Virus record (IMG/VR): IMGVR_UViG_3300030390_001071 | Span: 1-27,460 of that record | Source: a virus | DNA: 27,460 nt | Direction: 5' to 3' (one strand) | In this document: positions 1 through 7,539 of the stretch, in pieces | How the letters are laid out: every line of letters starts with the position of its first letter | Position numbering within the stretch: the stretch's first letter is position 1 | The notes under the pieces: generated by a model | What the model saw: only the letters and a program-made list of their open reading frames with translations | What the model was told of the DNA's origin: nothing | Database searches by the model: none | Made by a program: the position numbers and the translations under genes

Positions 1-171
1 TCTCCTAATAAAATCTTCCCATAAAGGCTTTATCATTTTATGATTTTCAGAAACTTTTTCTGCCATAATAGCTGTTCTCTTATCTACCTCAATCAAAGTT
101 GATATAGACCATCCAATAGCACCTGCAAATAAAATTATCATTACACCAGTTGAAAATTCTTTAGTATTCAT
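1..171 (-). CDS. Membrane miniprotein, 3' end cut by window edge
   Basis: An open frame runs leftward from an ATG at 171-169 to the window edge: 57 codons with no stop, so the C-terminus is missing. The start MNTKEFSTGVMIILFAGAIG includes one hydrophobic segment (about residues 10-25), followed by a charged stretch (EVDKRTA, EKVSENHK), which suggests a single-pass membrane protein with a soluble C-terminal part. Its ATG shares a base with the stop of the gene upstream (TAATG), so translation is probably coupled. A spanin- or holin-like role is possible but not shown. I do not recognise the family. Confidence 0.6.
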   Translation of the reverse strand, partial: MNTKEFSTGVMIILFAGAIGWSISTLIEVDKRTAIMAEKVSENHKMIKPLWEDFIRR

Positions 172-467
172 TAGCACTTCCACCTTCTACGAGCTTGACG
201 TAAACGACTATTAGGATCTTTTGCAGCTTTAGGAAATTTCTTCATTTGACCAGCTGATCGTGCACAATATGACTTACGTCTCTTTGCAGCAGTGCTACCT
301 TTTTTTACTTTACCAGTAACAGCTGTTTTAAGTTTACTTCCAGGGTTGTCCCTACGATATTTAGCAACACCCTTTGCAGTCATTCCAGCACCAGATTTGG
401 TGGGACGCTTTTGCCCACCACCTATGGTGTGTCCCTTCATAGTACCTTTTTTCTTTTTCTCAGCCAT
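171..467 (-). CDS. Small Lys/Arg-rich conserved phage protein (DUF6321-like)
   Basis: 98 residues, extremely basic. Characteristic stretches are SGAGMTAKGVAKYRRDNPGS, KTAVTGKVKKGS, SYCARSAGQM and a C-terminal RLRQARRRWKC. From memory this matches a small conserved domain common in marine and cyanophage genomes, which I believe is DUF6321; its function is unknown. The charge pattern and position among late genes suggest a DNA-associated virion component, but this is inference. It lies 9 bases after the 477-1109 gene and overlaps the start of the next gene by one base. Confidence 0.8.
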   Translation of the reverse strand: MAEKKKKGTMKGHTIGGGQKRPTKSGAGMTAKGVAKYRRDNPGSKLKTAVTGKVKKGSTAAKRRKSYCARSAGQMKKFPKAAKDPNSRLRQARRRWKC

Positions 468-476
468 ATTAAAAGC

Positions 477-1109
477 CTATGCGTGAAAGTAACTCATCAT
501 GTCTACTGTAGTATTAGTCCACACGATATATAAACCACTGCCAAATACAACGCCATTTTGTGGTATTGTATTATCTATTGTAGTATTATCTGTACCAAGT
601 GTTCTAGCTTTAAATAAAGCAGATCCACTATTATTAGGATCACCATCAAAGAACTCAACAACCCCAGCAGTTCCACCAGAAACTATAGAATAGCCTTTTA
701 ATCTGGTTCTTTCTACATTAACTACTTCTGCGGCAGAAGTTGTGGTTCCTGCTACAACGGTTCCCGCTGGATCACCAACGGCAGTAATACTCGCAACTGT
801 TCTAAAGAAATTTGTACTTGTAGCAGTTGCTGAATCAACACCTGTAAGAGACTCTGTTATAGCATCTCCATTAATACCAGTTCCTACAATAGTAAAAGAT
901 ATACCTGAATCATCTCCTCCTGAAGTAACTACTATTTTTCTTGCTGCACCTGCTAAAGCTATAGCATTACCAGAGTGTAAAGCACCACCTATTACTAAAG
1001 CGGCATTATTGGCTACTTGTGCTGATGCAGAAATACCATCTGGATCTGCAGCTATCTCGTCAGTTATAAAGGCAACTTTTACGTCTGATTTACCACCCGA
1101 CATACTCAT
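477..1109 (-). CDS. Gly/Thr/Ser-rich virion protein
   Basis: 210 residues, low in Lys and aromatics and rich in Gly, Ala, Ser, Thr and Val, with beta-strand-like stretches such as ARKIVVTSGGDDSGISFTIV and GTAGVVEFFDGDPNNSGSAL. This composition is typical of phage capsid decoration, fibre or tail-surface proteins. It follows the major capsid gene and a similar 208-residue protein, so a structural role is likely. No catalytic motif or signal peptide is visible. An AAGGAG-type Shine-Dalgarno precedes the ATG. The exact role (head decoration or adsorption structure) cannot be decided. Confidence 0.7.
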   Translation of the reverse strand: MSMSGGKSDVKVAFITDEIAADPDGISASAQVANNAALVIGGALHSGNAIALAGAARKIVVTSGGDDSGISFTIVGTGINGDAITESLTGVDSATATSTNFFRTVASITAVGDPAGTVVAGTTTSAAEVVNVERTRLKGYSIVSGGTAGVVEFFDGDPNNSGSALFKARTLGTDNTTIDNTIPQNGVVFGSGLYIVWTNTTVDMMSYFHA

Positions 1110-1152
1110 ATTAATCTCCTTCTAAAAGATGGGGGTATAAAACCCCCAAATA

Positions 1153-1779
1153 TTAAGCTTCGTAGCCATTCAATTCAATTAATAATTTACCTGCTGTGAA
1201 GTCACCATCTGTAGTTGTACCACAAGTTAAGTATAAAAATTGATCGGCTGCGGGAACGGCAGTAAAGTAAACTTTACTTCCTAGTGTTGCATCACCTGCG
1301 TTTACCAATAATGTTTCTGCTAAACCACTAATTGCACCATCCTCAACACCTGTACCTTCATCGGCAGAGTGAATGTTAATGTCTGGGTCACCACCAGTTG
1401 GAGCTTCAAAACATTCCATACTACCAGTTAAGATAGTTCCGTTTTGTGCAGCAGTTATTTGTCCAATATGACAAACTAAAGCAGTTCCATTAACACCAAT
1501 AATATCACCACCAGCTGTAGATCTTAAACCAGTTAGATCAATTAGAATTTTAGTTGTGATAATACCACCAATTCTTTGAATAGAACTTCTATAGATAGTT
1601 CCAGAACCAGTTGTTATACCAGTACCTGCTTCTGTTGCTAAAGTGTTTGCATCAAAAGATGCGATACCACTTGAATTTATGCTTGATTGTGTAGTAATTG
1701 CTCCAGTTGTAGCGTCTTTACTTATTGTAGTAAATCCACCTTCTGATCGGACTGGACCCGAGAAAGTTGTATTAGCCAT
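1153..1779 (-). CDS. Putative virion surface/decoration protein
   Basis: 208 residues starting MANTTFSGPVRSEGGFTTIS, then a long beta-rich Gly/Thr/Ala region (TGAITTQSSINSSG, GTGITTGSGTIYRS, GGDIIGVNGTALVCHIGQIT). The N-terminus resembles a small structural protein family I recall from marine phages, placed next to the capsid gene. It is the first gene after the terminator that follows the major capsid gene, so it may depend on read-through or on its own weak promoter. It is probably a virion protein; the specific function is unknown. Confidence 0.7.
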   Translation of the reverse strand: MANTTFSGPVRSEGGFTTISKDATTGAITTQSSINSSGIASFDANTLATEAGTGITTGSGTIYRSSIQRIGGIITTKILIDLTGLRSTAGGDIIGVNGTALVCHIGQITAAQNGTILTGSMECFEAPTGGDPDINIHSADEGTGVEDGAISGLAETLLVNAGDATLGSKVYFTAVPAADQFLYLTCGTTTDGDFTAGKLLIELNGYEA

Positions 1780-1847
1780 ATCAATCTCCTTGTCTTGGCA
1801 AATGTCAGTCAGTTTATCCGACTGTCAAGGTTTAGTTTATTATACAC

Positions 1848-1874
1848 AAAAAAGGGCAGTATGTAACTGCCCTT
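1848..1874 (-). terminator. Rho-independent terminator after major capsid gene
   Basis: Read leftward there is a stem AAGGGCAGT (1874-1866), a 5-base loop, and ACTGCCCTT (1860-1852), with a T6 run at 1853-1848. It starts 24 bases past the capsid stop codon. It would trim the abundant capsid transcript and reduce expression of the downstream genes. Confidence 0.85.
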
Positions 1875-1897
1875 CTCTGAGAAAATATTTATTAAGC

Positions 1898-2800
1898 TTA
1901 CGCTCCTGGTGAACCAAACACGGCACGAGGATCAGAGAAACCAAAAGAATATCTTTCTCTTGCTTTATATCTCATGTTTCCTGTCTCGAAGTCTGGATCC
2001 ATCGCAGTAGCTAAAGACATTCTTTCGAAGTGCTTTAGACCATTTGGTGCATCTGTCTTAATGAAGAAAGCATCTGTATCAGTTAAGAAATCATTCACAA
2101 CATAACCATTTGGCAACATGCCCATTGATTGATGTGCATTCACATCGTTGTCTGCTGTTCCTGGTCTCATATTAGAAGCCATCAATCTTTCTGCTACAAA
2201 TTGTAACTGACGAGGGATAATTAACTTCATGCCTCTTAAAGCAATGATTAATCCTCTCTCATCTGTAAAACCTGCAATATTGATTAATGCATCTTCTAAA
2301 GATGTTTCATTAAGATCTGCCGCTGAAACATTGTCTAGAGATCCACCATTTGTTAATGGGTGATCTGCTACACATAATGCTTTTCCGTCACCACCAGTTA
2401 CGCCAGTGTCGAATGCACTATTTAATACTCCTGCTGCTTTTACTTGCTTAGTATGTGCCATAGATCTTGCAAGTGCTCTTGTATAACGAGAAGAGATTTT
2501 GTCATAAAGGTTATCCTCTACGGCTTCTTCTGTTATTGAGAACGCCATTGCAACTGTCTCATGGTTATACCTTGCAGTATAAGCCTCATTTGCATCGTCA
2601 AATGTTACTGCGTTACCCTCTGACTTAGTGGGTGCAGCTCCAAATCCACTCAACATTACTTCTTCTTCAAACGCTCTGTCAGATGACTCGGTGTCAAAGA
2701 TTTCGGAATGTTGACCTTCATACCTATTATACTCCATACCAAAGAGGGCGTTTAAACCCGGCTCTAATTCCTTGGCGAGTTGTGCTCTTGAAATTGCCAT
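1898..2800 (-). CDS. Major capsid protein (HK97-fold, Mu gpT-like)
   Basis: 300 residues. The N-terminus MAISRAQLAKELEPGLNALF, the acidic early helix (residues about 25-50), the VAMAFSITEEAVEDNLYDKI segment, the ADHPLTNGG loop and LIIPRQLQFVAERLM resemble the Mu gpT-like major head subunits of HK97-fold phages. The order portal, scaffold, major capsid along the leftward transcript agrees. It has a good Shine-Dalgarno (AAGGAG, 9 bases before ATG) and a strong terminator just downstream, as expected for a highly expressed gene. No prohead-protease gene is seen in the window. Confidence 0.9.
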   Translation of the reverse strand: MAISRAQLAKELEPGLNALFGMEYNRYEGQHSEIFDTESSDRAFEEEVMLSGFGAAPTKSEGNAVTFDDANEAYTARYNHETVAMAFSITEEAVEDNLYDKISSRYTRALARSMAHTKQVKAAGVLNSAFDTGVTGGDGKALCVADHPLTNGGSLDNVSAADLNETSLEDALINIAGFTDERGLIIALRGMKLIIPRQLQFVAERLMASNMRPGTADNDVNAHQSMGMLPNGYVVNDFLTDTDAFFIKTDAPNGLKHFERMSLATAMDPDFETGNMRYKARERYSFGFSDPRAVFGSPGA

Positions 2801-2813
2801 TGTTCATCACTCC

Positions 2814-3437
2814 TTATGATATAGCAGCATCAGCATCACCAGAAGAACTGGCAAAGACATGATTGTTGATTTTAACGATATAAGAAATACCACCTGCAGC
2901 GAAATCTTCGTTAGTCACATCTTCTTGAATACCCACAATCATTAGAGGGTTAGAAGGATCTGATGCTTCAGCTGTTGATATATCAATCATAGCACTTGAA
3001 ATACCAGTTGTGGTATTTCCAGCAGTAGCAGTAGCTAATTGTGCTGTTTTGAATATATCTGCTCTTGCGGTTGCCTTATTAGTGCTAGTCGTATCAGATG
3101 CAATAATATATTTCTGCATCGGATTGTCATAGACAAAACACTTTATATCGAAGTTAGTGTTGGCAGTACCTGACCCTGCCCATGTGTTTTTAAAGGTTAA
3201 TTTACCTGTTGACGCATCAACGTATTCACATCCAGCAAAAACACCAAGGAGTTGTTTACCATCTCCATCGGCACTTGTAATTATTGCTGCGGTTCCACCT
3301 GTCAACTCGACTTCAACTGGAGAACCCTGAAAAATCGCTGAAGCATCGCTTTTGATAAAATACTGACTAGTAGAATTGATGCCACCACCAATAACACTAA
3401 TCGGCTTTAACCCAAACTTTACGTTTACATTAGCCAT
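2814..3437 (-). CDS. Capsid-associated structural protein
   Basis: 207 residues starting MANVNVKFGLKPISVIGGG, beta-rich, with TSQYFIKSDASAIFQGSPVE and FDIKCFVYDNPMQKYIIASD. It lies immediately upstream of the major capsid gene (13-base gap) in the same leftward unit. Small beta-rich proteins at this position in marine phages are usually found in virions and may be decoration or head-stabilising proteins; I infer the same here. No enzymatic motif is seen. Confidence 0.7.
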   Translation of the reverse strand: MANVNVKFGLKPISVIGGGINSTSQYFIKSDASAIFQGSPVEVELTGGTAAIITSADGDGKQLLGVFAGCEYVDASTGKLTFKNTWAGSGTANTNFDIKCFVYDNPMQKYIIASDTTSTNKATARADIFKTAQLATATAGNTTTGISSAMIDISTAEASDPSNPLMIVGIQEDVTNEDFAAGGISYIVKINNHVFASSSGDADAAIS

Positions 3438-3466
3438 TTATTTAGCTCCTTATAGCTTCATTATAG

Positions 3467-3937
3467 TTACTCGGTTGGTTTTGCTTTACCACCGAAAGAT
3501 ACACGACTTTGCCTTTCATTACTGATTGGCATCGAGGGATGTTGTTCCCTCATTAGGTTTTCATCCACGGCTTTCATCTGGTTGCGGGTCTGGTCCCGAT
3601 AATATTCAGTTCTTTCCTCTACCGTTTCTTCTGGTATTCGAGCAAGCATTAAACCACCTACACCGATTACCCCTGCATTCTTACCATCTTCAATTGTTGG
3701 ATACATTTCTCCAGCATCTGGATACTCATCCGCTCTAACTGGTTCCCAGCCTTCCCGAAGTCTTGAGTGCATATTCGTTTTATCATCCTCACCTCTTAAA
3801 TGAGTTCTGATCCAACGATGTTTATACCCAGCGGGTGCGTCTGGCATAGCCAACTTTGATGGTGGTGCCCACGGTTTTCTTCTTGCCGGGGTCTTTGCAC
3901 GACTTTCATTATCTCGTGTTGTTCTTTTTTCTGCCAT
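3467..3937 (-). CDS. Conserved hypothetical phage protein of the head region
   Basis: 156 residues, charged and Arg-rich. The core KPWAPPSKLAMPDAPAGYKH, then RWIRTHLRGEDDKTNM and REGWEPVRADEYPD, resembles a small protein I recall next to scaffold and capsid genes of marine phages. It starts 4 bases after the scaffold stop codon, indicating coupled expression. The middle GVIGVGGLMLARIPEETVEE looks like a short beta hairpin plus helix. The function is unknown; head assembly or connector association is possible. Confidence 0.65.
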   Translation of the reverse strand: MAEKRTTRDNESRAKTPARRKPWAPPSKLAMPDAPAGYKHRWIRTHLRGEDDKTNMHSRLREGWEPVRADEYPDAGEMYPTIEDGKNAGVIGVGGLMLARIPEETVEERTEYYRDQTRNQMKAVDENLMREQHPSMPISNERQSRVSFGGKAKPTE

Positions 3938-3941
3938 GTTT

Positions 3942-4817
3942 CTACTCCTTCACATATTTAGCATATTCTTCAAGCGGAACATTCAGACGTTTCGCAATCG
4001 CTATCTGCGAAGCAGTCAACTTGACTGTTCTGCGTCCCTTTGGTGATGACGACTTAGAAGCCGTTGTCCCAGCAGAGGCGACTCTGGGAGCATTGGATTT
4101 TTTCTGGAATTTCTGTGGAAATGCCGATCTAATCCTATTATCAAGTTCATTATAGTACTCATCTGACGTTGCGTCAAACCCTTCATCCTCAATTAATTGT
4201 TTATGCAAACCAAACGCAGCATAAGTCATAGTTTGATCTTGCCCGAACCATGTGTTCTTACTTGCCCAATCTTCTGCTTTAGGGTCTGGTTTTGCTTGAG
4301 GTTGTTGTGCTTGAGGTTGTTGTACTTGAGGTTGTTGTGCTTGTTGTGCTTTGGTTTCTCTATCTGCTTTTAGTTGAGAAAGCTTAGATTCTTCCAATGC
4401 AATCCTAGAAATATTCTGTTGAGCCTCGTACATAGCATCTGCATTACCCTCTTCTAATGCTTTTTTATATGCTTCTTTTGCAGCTATTGATTGAGATTGA
4501 ACTCTCGTATCAAATTCGCCAACATAAGTCGTATCTAGCTTATCAATTCTAGTTTTTAATTCTTCGTTTTGTTTTTTAACGGCTTCAGCATATTCAACAG
4601 CAGCTTGTCTCTGTCTCTCTTCCTCACGAAATCTGTTCGTAAGTTTGCTAATCCGTTTCTTAACAGAGTCAGAATACTCAGACAAGTCATCACCATCCTC
4701 AGATTTTGGCTTATCCTTTGCTTCAACAGTAACTTCATCTGTCTCTTGCTCCTTCTCTATTACTTCAATTTCTTGACCTTCTTCTTCGATTTCTTCAACC
4801 TTAACATCTTCTTGCAT
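3942..4817 (-). CDS. Putative capsid scaffolding protein
   Basis: 291 residues. Residues 1-50 are highly acidic (runs of E, D and V), residues about 50-165 look like long coiled-coil helices (SVKKRISKLTNRFREEERQR), residues about 160-185 are a Gln/Pro repeat, and the C-terminus is basic (SSSPKGRRTVKLTASQIAIA). An acidic helical body with a basic C-terminal tail, encoded just before the capsid genes, is typical of internal scaffolds that bind the capsid shell through their C-terminus. Identification rests on architecture and position. Confidence 0.75.
   Translation of the reverse strand: MQEDVKVEEIEEEGQEIEVIEKEQETDEVTVEAKDKPKSEDGDDLSEYSDSVKKRISKLTNRFREEERQRQAAVEYAEAVKKQNEELKTRIDKLDTTYVGEFDTRVQSQSIAAKEAYKKALEEGNADAMYEAQQNISRIALEESKLSQLKADRETKAQQAQQPQVQQPQAQQPQAKPDPKAEDWASKNTWFGQDQTMTYAAFGLHKQLIEDEGFDATSDEYYNELDNRIRSAFPQKFQKKSNAPRVASAGTTASKSSSPKGRRTVKLTASQIAIAKRLNVPLEEYAKYVKE
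4295..4339. repeat. Three tandem 15-bp repeats in scaffold gene
   Basis: Three copies of CTTGAGGTTGTTGTR at 4295, 4310 and 4325, encoding the Gln/Pro repeat QPQ(A/V)Q of the scaffold linker. A fourth degenerate half copy follows. Copy number could vary by slippage. Confidence 0.85.
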
Positions 4818-4818
4818 A

Positions 4819-4879
4819 CTATACTCCGTATGTTTTGGATGCCGTCAGGATCGACAATGGTTACTCTAGTTTCTCCACC
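4819..4879 (-). pseudogene. Decayed duplicate of the groES 3' end
   Basis: Between the GroES stop (4890) and the scaffold ATG (4817) there is a second, shortened copy of the GroES tail. Read leftward it gives GGETRV then TIVDPDGI, matching GGEVRI...TIVDPDDI of the intact gene, and it ends TACGGAGTATAG, matching TACGGAGCATAA. The middle (INDDEVIA equivalent) is deleted and one base is inserted near the end, so the copy has no continuous frame and no start. It looks like a recombination scar. Confidence 0.65.
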
Positions 4880-4889
4880 CCTATTGTCT

Positions 4890-5318
4890 TTATGCTCCGT
4901 AAGATTTTATGTCATCAGGATCAACGATAGTCGCAATAACTTCATCATCGTTAATAATTCTAACTTCTCCACCTTCGATTTGAAATCTAGAACCTGCGTA
5001 ACGACCAATACAAACCCAATCGCCTTCCTTACACCAAGCTCCTTCTTCTCCAAATTTATCTGTATCTTTATATGCAAGAGGTCCGATCTTAGCTACATAA
5101 GCCGTAACTGTGGCTCGTGCTTCTCTTTCTCTTACTGGATCTGGGACATAAACACCACCTTCAGTTTTATCTCTGCCCATATAAGGCATAACTAATATTC
5201 GCCAACCTGTTGGCTGTGGTATTCTTTGTGTTAAATTTAATTTCTTCGCTTCTTCTTCGGCTTTTTTCTTAGCGTTCTGTTGTGCTAGAACGTATTCTGG
5301 TACTATTAGAGTCATCAT
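4890..5318 (-). CDS. groES: Phage co-chaperonin GroES (Cpn10)
   Basis: 142 residues. After a basic N-terminal extension (about residues 1-37) comes a Cpn10 domain: GWRILVMPYMGRDKTEGGVY, VPD, then ATVTAYVAKIGPLAYKD, GDWVCIGRYAGSRF and a terminal NDDEVIATIVDPDD. The TEGGVYVPD segment corresponds to the mobile loop that contacts GroEL. Phage Cpn10 proteins such as T4 gp31 replace host GroES to fold the capsid protein; the position one gene before scaffold fits that role. The start overlaps the 5269-5499 gene by 50 bases. The extension is longer than bacterial GroES, and an internal start is not excluded. Confidence 0.93.
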   Translation of the reverse strand: MMTLIVPEYVLAQQNAKKKAEEEAKKLNLTQRIPQPTGWRILVMPYMGRDKTEGGVYVPDPVREREARATVTAYVAKIGPLAYKDTDKFGEEGAWCKEGDWVCIGRYAGSRFQIEGGEVRIINDDEVIATIVDPDDIKSYGA

Positions 5319-5499
5319 CCACCTTTTTTAGCAGGGTTTGTATGTGTTCCAATGCGTAAGTCAATCCCTGAATCTCACCTACCATTGCCTTGTAATGACC
5401 AATATCAGATGCACTGCCACTGGTCAAGGAAATACTTATGTCTTCTACTCTAGTTTGTAAATCTTTTTTATATTTGTTTAAAAAGTCTGCTATGTACAT
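5269..5499 (-). CDS. Small helical conserved protein upstream of GroES
   Basis: 76 residues: MYIADFLNKYKKDLQTRVED, then a helical pattern with HYKAMVGEIQGLTYALEHIQ and a polar tail. It resembles a short protein I recall beside GroES or head genes in marine phages; the function is unknown. It overlaps the GroES start by 50 bases in another frame, so the two are tightly coupled. No membrane segment or metal site is seen. Confidence 0.7.
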   Translation of the reverse strand: MYIADFLNKYKKDLQTRVEDISISLTSGSASDIGHYKAMVGEIQGLTYALEHIQTLLKKVDDDSNSTRIRSSTTER

Positions 5500-5502
5500 A
5501 GA

Positions 5503-6315
5503 CTATGGTTTACCAGAATTGGTAGCAAAGTCAATTAATCCTTTAACTGCGTCTGAAGCTTGTTTTGAGACTCCTTCTCCATAAAGAGCATCTATTGTGT
5601 TTGCCATATAACCTTTGTCATAAGTTTCTGCATCAAAATCTTTATTCGTTGGATCTCTTGCGGGTTCGTATTGAGAAGCATCTGCTGGGACATAGTTGGA
5701 TCGATTCGACATCATGTTAGCAAAAATAGAAGGGAGACCTGCACCTGCAAGACTGAAAGCAGTTAATGCTCCCGTGTCCATGCCCGATAAAGCATCTGGT
5801 CTTTGTTCTTTCATTAGACCTAATTGTGTTGACTCTCCTAACGAACTACCAAACAAAGAACCAAAGCCTCTGTTTATATCTCTTTGTGTTTCACTAGCTA
5901 ATTTGTTCGGATTAAACCCCGGCAATTTAGGATCGTTCATAGGATTAACATAGCGTCTATAGTTTATATCAGCCATTTCTTTTATATCACCCAAAGATGT
6001 TTGACCACCATAGGTGTAGTCTATGTTCTCTGGTTCTATACCAAAATTTTTGGTAAAAAAGCCTTCATAACCATACGGATTAGTTGCAGTTATACCTCTA
6101 GCTGTTTGTAAGGCTTGTTTTGCATCATAGGTATCAATGAAACCTCCACCACCGCCTATGTTTTGATTTTGCATGTCTTGAGCAATACGGGCCGCACCTG
6201 CAAGTCGTGAGCTTAAATCGTTATCTTGAGAAGGGTCATAGCCACCACTATCAATACCCATCGAATTTGAATTACTGTAAGTACCAGAAGTATCTTGACT
6301 GAAATCATCAACCAC
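5503..6315 (-). CDS. Hypothetical virion-module protein, Gly/Asn-rich
   Basis: 270 residues. The N-terminal third is Ser/Gly/Asp-rich and probably disordered (SGTYSNSNSMGIDSGGYD, NIGGGGGFIDT). The middle has IDYTYGGQTSLGDIKEMADI and FNPNKLASETQRDINRGFGS. A mildly hydrophobic segment GALTAFSLAGAGLPSIFANM lies near residues 182-201. It abuts the next upstream gene (6316). No family is recognised; by location it could be a minor virion or internal protein. Confidence 0.6.
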   Translation of the reverse strand: MVDDFSQDTSGTYSNSNSMGIDSGGYDPSQDNDLSSRLAGAARIAQDMQNQNIGGGGGFIDTYDAKQALQTARGITATNPYGYEGFFTKNFGIEPENIDYTYGGQTSLGDIKEMADINYRRYVNPMNDPKLPGFNPNKLASETQRDINRGFGSLFGSSLGESTQLGLMKEQRPDALSGMDTGALTAFSLAGAGLPSIFANMMSNRSNYVPADASQYEPARDPTNKDFDAETYDKGYMANTIDALYGEGVSKQASDAVKGLIDFATNSGKP

Positions 6316-6900
6316 TTATCTAACTCCTTTAAACCCTAGTCCTTGAATAGCGATGCCACCACCACGAGAAAAACCTGGGACTCCACGACCTTTCAAGATA
6401 TCTTTTTTAGTAACTTTACCATCACCCGTTAAGTCTGGAAAACCTCCACCATCTTTTCTTTTGATCAGTAACATTTTCCTAATCATTTTTTGAGCTTCTT
6501 CTGGGGAAATTTTACCATTTACCGCATCATTTTTAATGTTGGTAAATTGAGCCAACTGTGCTTTTGAAAGTTTGTCTGTATTCATTGTGGTTACGTTAGA
6601 CCCACCTTTTGAATATAGATCTGGCTTCATACCACTAAGATCTGGATTGTCCATTTCTTTTCTATATTCAGTTGTTCTGAATCCATCTTTAAGATCTTCT
6701 TTTTTCATAACAGGTCCTCTACGACCAATATCTGGCTTTAGTTGTTTTTTCTTTTTCTTTTTCTTTTTATCTGTATCAGACATTACACTCTCCAAGATTT
6801 GTGATCCACCGTCTCTTCGGTTACGACCTTTGTTAATTAAGTCTTTAGCTTTTTTTGTGCTTATAGCTAAATCGTCTGCGAATTGTTTTATTCTTACCAT
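6316..6900 (-). CDS. Basic protein with EF-hand/dockerin-like loop and FKGV tail
   Basis: 194 residues. The N-terminus MVRIKQFADDLAISTKKAKD looks like a small helical domain and is followed by a run of eight lysines (about residues 45-52). A single calcium-loop-like DLTGDGKVTKKDILKG motif sits near residues 157-172. It ends GFSRGGGIAIQGLGFKGVR, related to the RGGxFKGTY tails of two small proteins at 15770-16674. The Lys run is encoded by an A-rich tract prone to slippage. It is probably a DNA-binding or virion-internal protein, but this is inference. Confidence 0.65.
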   Translation of the reverse strand: MVRIKQFADDLAISTKKAKDLINKGRNRRDGGSQILESVMSDTDKKKKKKKKQLKPDIGRRGPVMKKEDLKDGFRTTEYRKEMDNPDLSGMKPDLYSKGGSNVTTMNTDKLSKAQLAQFTNIKNDAVNGKISPEEAQKMIRKMLLIKRKDGGGFPDLTGDGKVTKKDILKGRGVPGFSRGGGIAIQGLGFKGVR

Positions 6901-7007
6901 TATGCTTTTTTCTTTTTAATCACTTTAGTTAAAGACTTAGCTTGTTTTGCGTGTAACTTAGACGCTTTCTTCAAACCCTTAATAACTTTCTTAATTGTTC
7001 TTTTCAT
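6900..7007 (-). CDS. 35-residue Lys-rich peptide
   Basis: The ATG at 7007-7005 and TAA at 6902-6900 give MKRTIKKVIKGLKKASKLHA then KQAKSLTKVIKKKKA: 15 of 35 residues are Lys or Arg, none acidic, with an amphipathic-helix pattern. Both junctions are TAATG, with the holin stop upstream and the next gene's start downstream, which supports real translation. Comparable small basic peptides bind nucleic acid or membranes; the role here is unknown. Confidence 0.65.
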   Translation of the reverse strand: MKRTIKKVIKGLKKASKLHAKQAKSLTKVIKKKKA

Positions 7008-7405
7008 TATTTTTTTCCCATTAGTTTCATAGCTTGTCCAACACCCTTAATACCAAATGAACTACTTACCGCTATAAATAATAAATACTGATACCAATCT
7101 GGTAAAGTGTTTAATACTTCAAAACCAGTTCTTACATACTCTGTAAATGACGGAATGAAGACTAAAATTGCGGGAGCTAATAGGACAACTAAGGCAAATT
7201 CGTCCTTCCAACTTCCATCAGTAGCGTCAGCCATAGACTTTTCCCACTCGACCTCGCCAGCTGCAACTCTCTCTGCAACTTTTGCTTTAGCCATAACAGT
7301 AGCAACTTTTGCCTTGCCTTCTGCTTTTGTTTTCTCGACCTTGTTGTCCATCCAGCTAGTCGCTAGATTTGCAATGGGTCCAATTAATGCTGCGAACACT
7401 TGCAT
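7007..7405 (-). CDS. GTA-type holin (three-TM holin family)
   Basis: 132 residues. A helical N-terminal part (IGPIANLATSWMDNKVEKTK, then Ala/Lys-rich coiled coil) is followed by EWEKSMADATDGSWKDEF and two hydrophobic segments, about residues 69-87 (FALVVLLAPAILVFIPSF) and 103-122. This fits the family of holins for gene-transfer-agent release (GTA_holin_3TM), which make lesions in the inner membrane at lysis. A small membrane protein overlaps its start. No endolysin gene is visible in the window. Confidence 0.8.
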   Translation of the reverse strand: MQVFAALIGPIANLATSWMDNKVEKTKAEGKAKVATVMAKAKVAERVAAGEVEWEKSMADATDGSWKDEFALVVLLAPAILVFIPSFTEYVRTGFEVLNTLPDWYQYLLFIAVSSSFGIKGVGQAMKLMGKK

Positions 7406-7530
7406 TCCTTTTTAGAAAATCTGCTGTCTATCCAAACCTTACCATAGTATAAGATAAAAAGCCAAATTGTAAATAGTGTTCCTTCTATGTATGATAAATC
7501 ATTCCACGCATCTAATACCATGTTTTCCAT
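7384..7530 (-). CDS. 48-residue membrane miniprotein overlapping holin
   Basis: The ATG at 7530-7528 is preceded by GGAGAT at good spacing. The protein begins MENMVLDAWNDLSYIEG, then has one hydrophobic segment (TLFTIWLFILYYGKVWI, about residues 18-34) and a Cys/Lys tail. Its last 22 bases overlap the start of the holin gene in another frame. The arrangement suggests a partner or antagonist of the holin, which is inference. Confidence 0.65.
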   Translation of the reverse strand: MENMVLDAWNDLSYIEGTLFTIWLFILYYGKVWIDSRFSKKECKCSQH

Positions 7531-7539
7531 TTATATCTC

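Noticed and set aside
1800-1828. Leftward promoter with TTGACA at 1828-1823
   Set aside because: The -10 at 17-base spacing (ACATTT) matches the consensus poorly, so it was left out of the features.
4569-5195. 208-codon open frame on the plus strand opposite scaffold and groES
   Set aside because: Phe/Ser/Ile-rich translation with no Shine-Dalgarno or motif, antisense to two well-supported genes.
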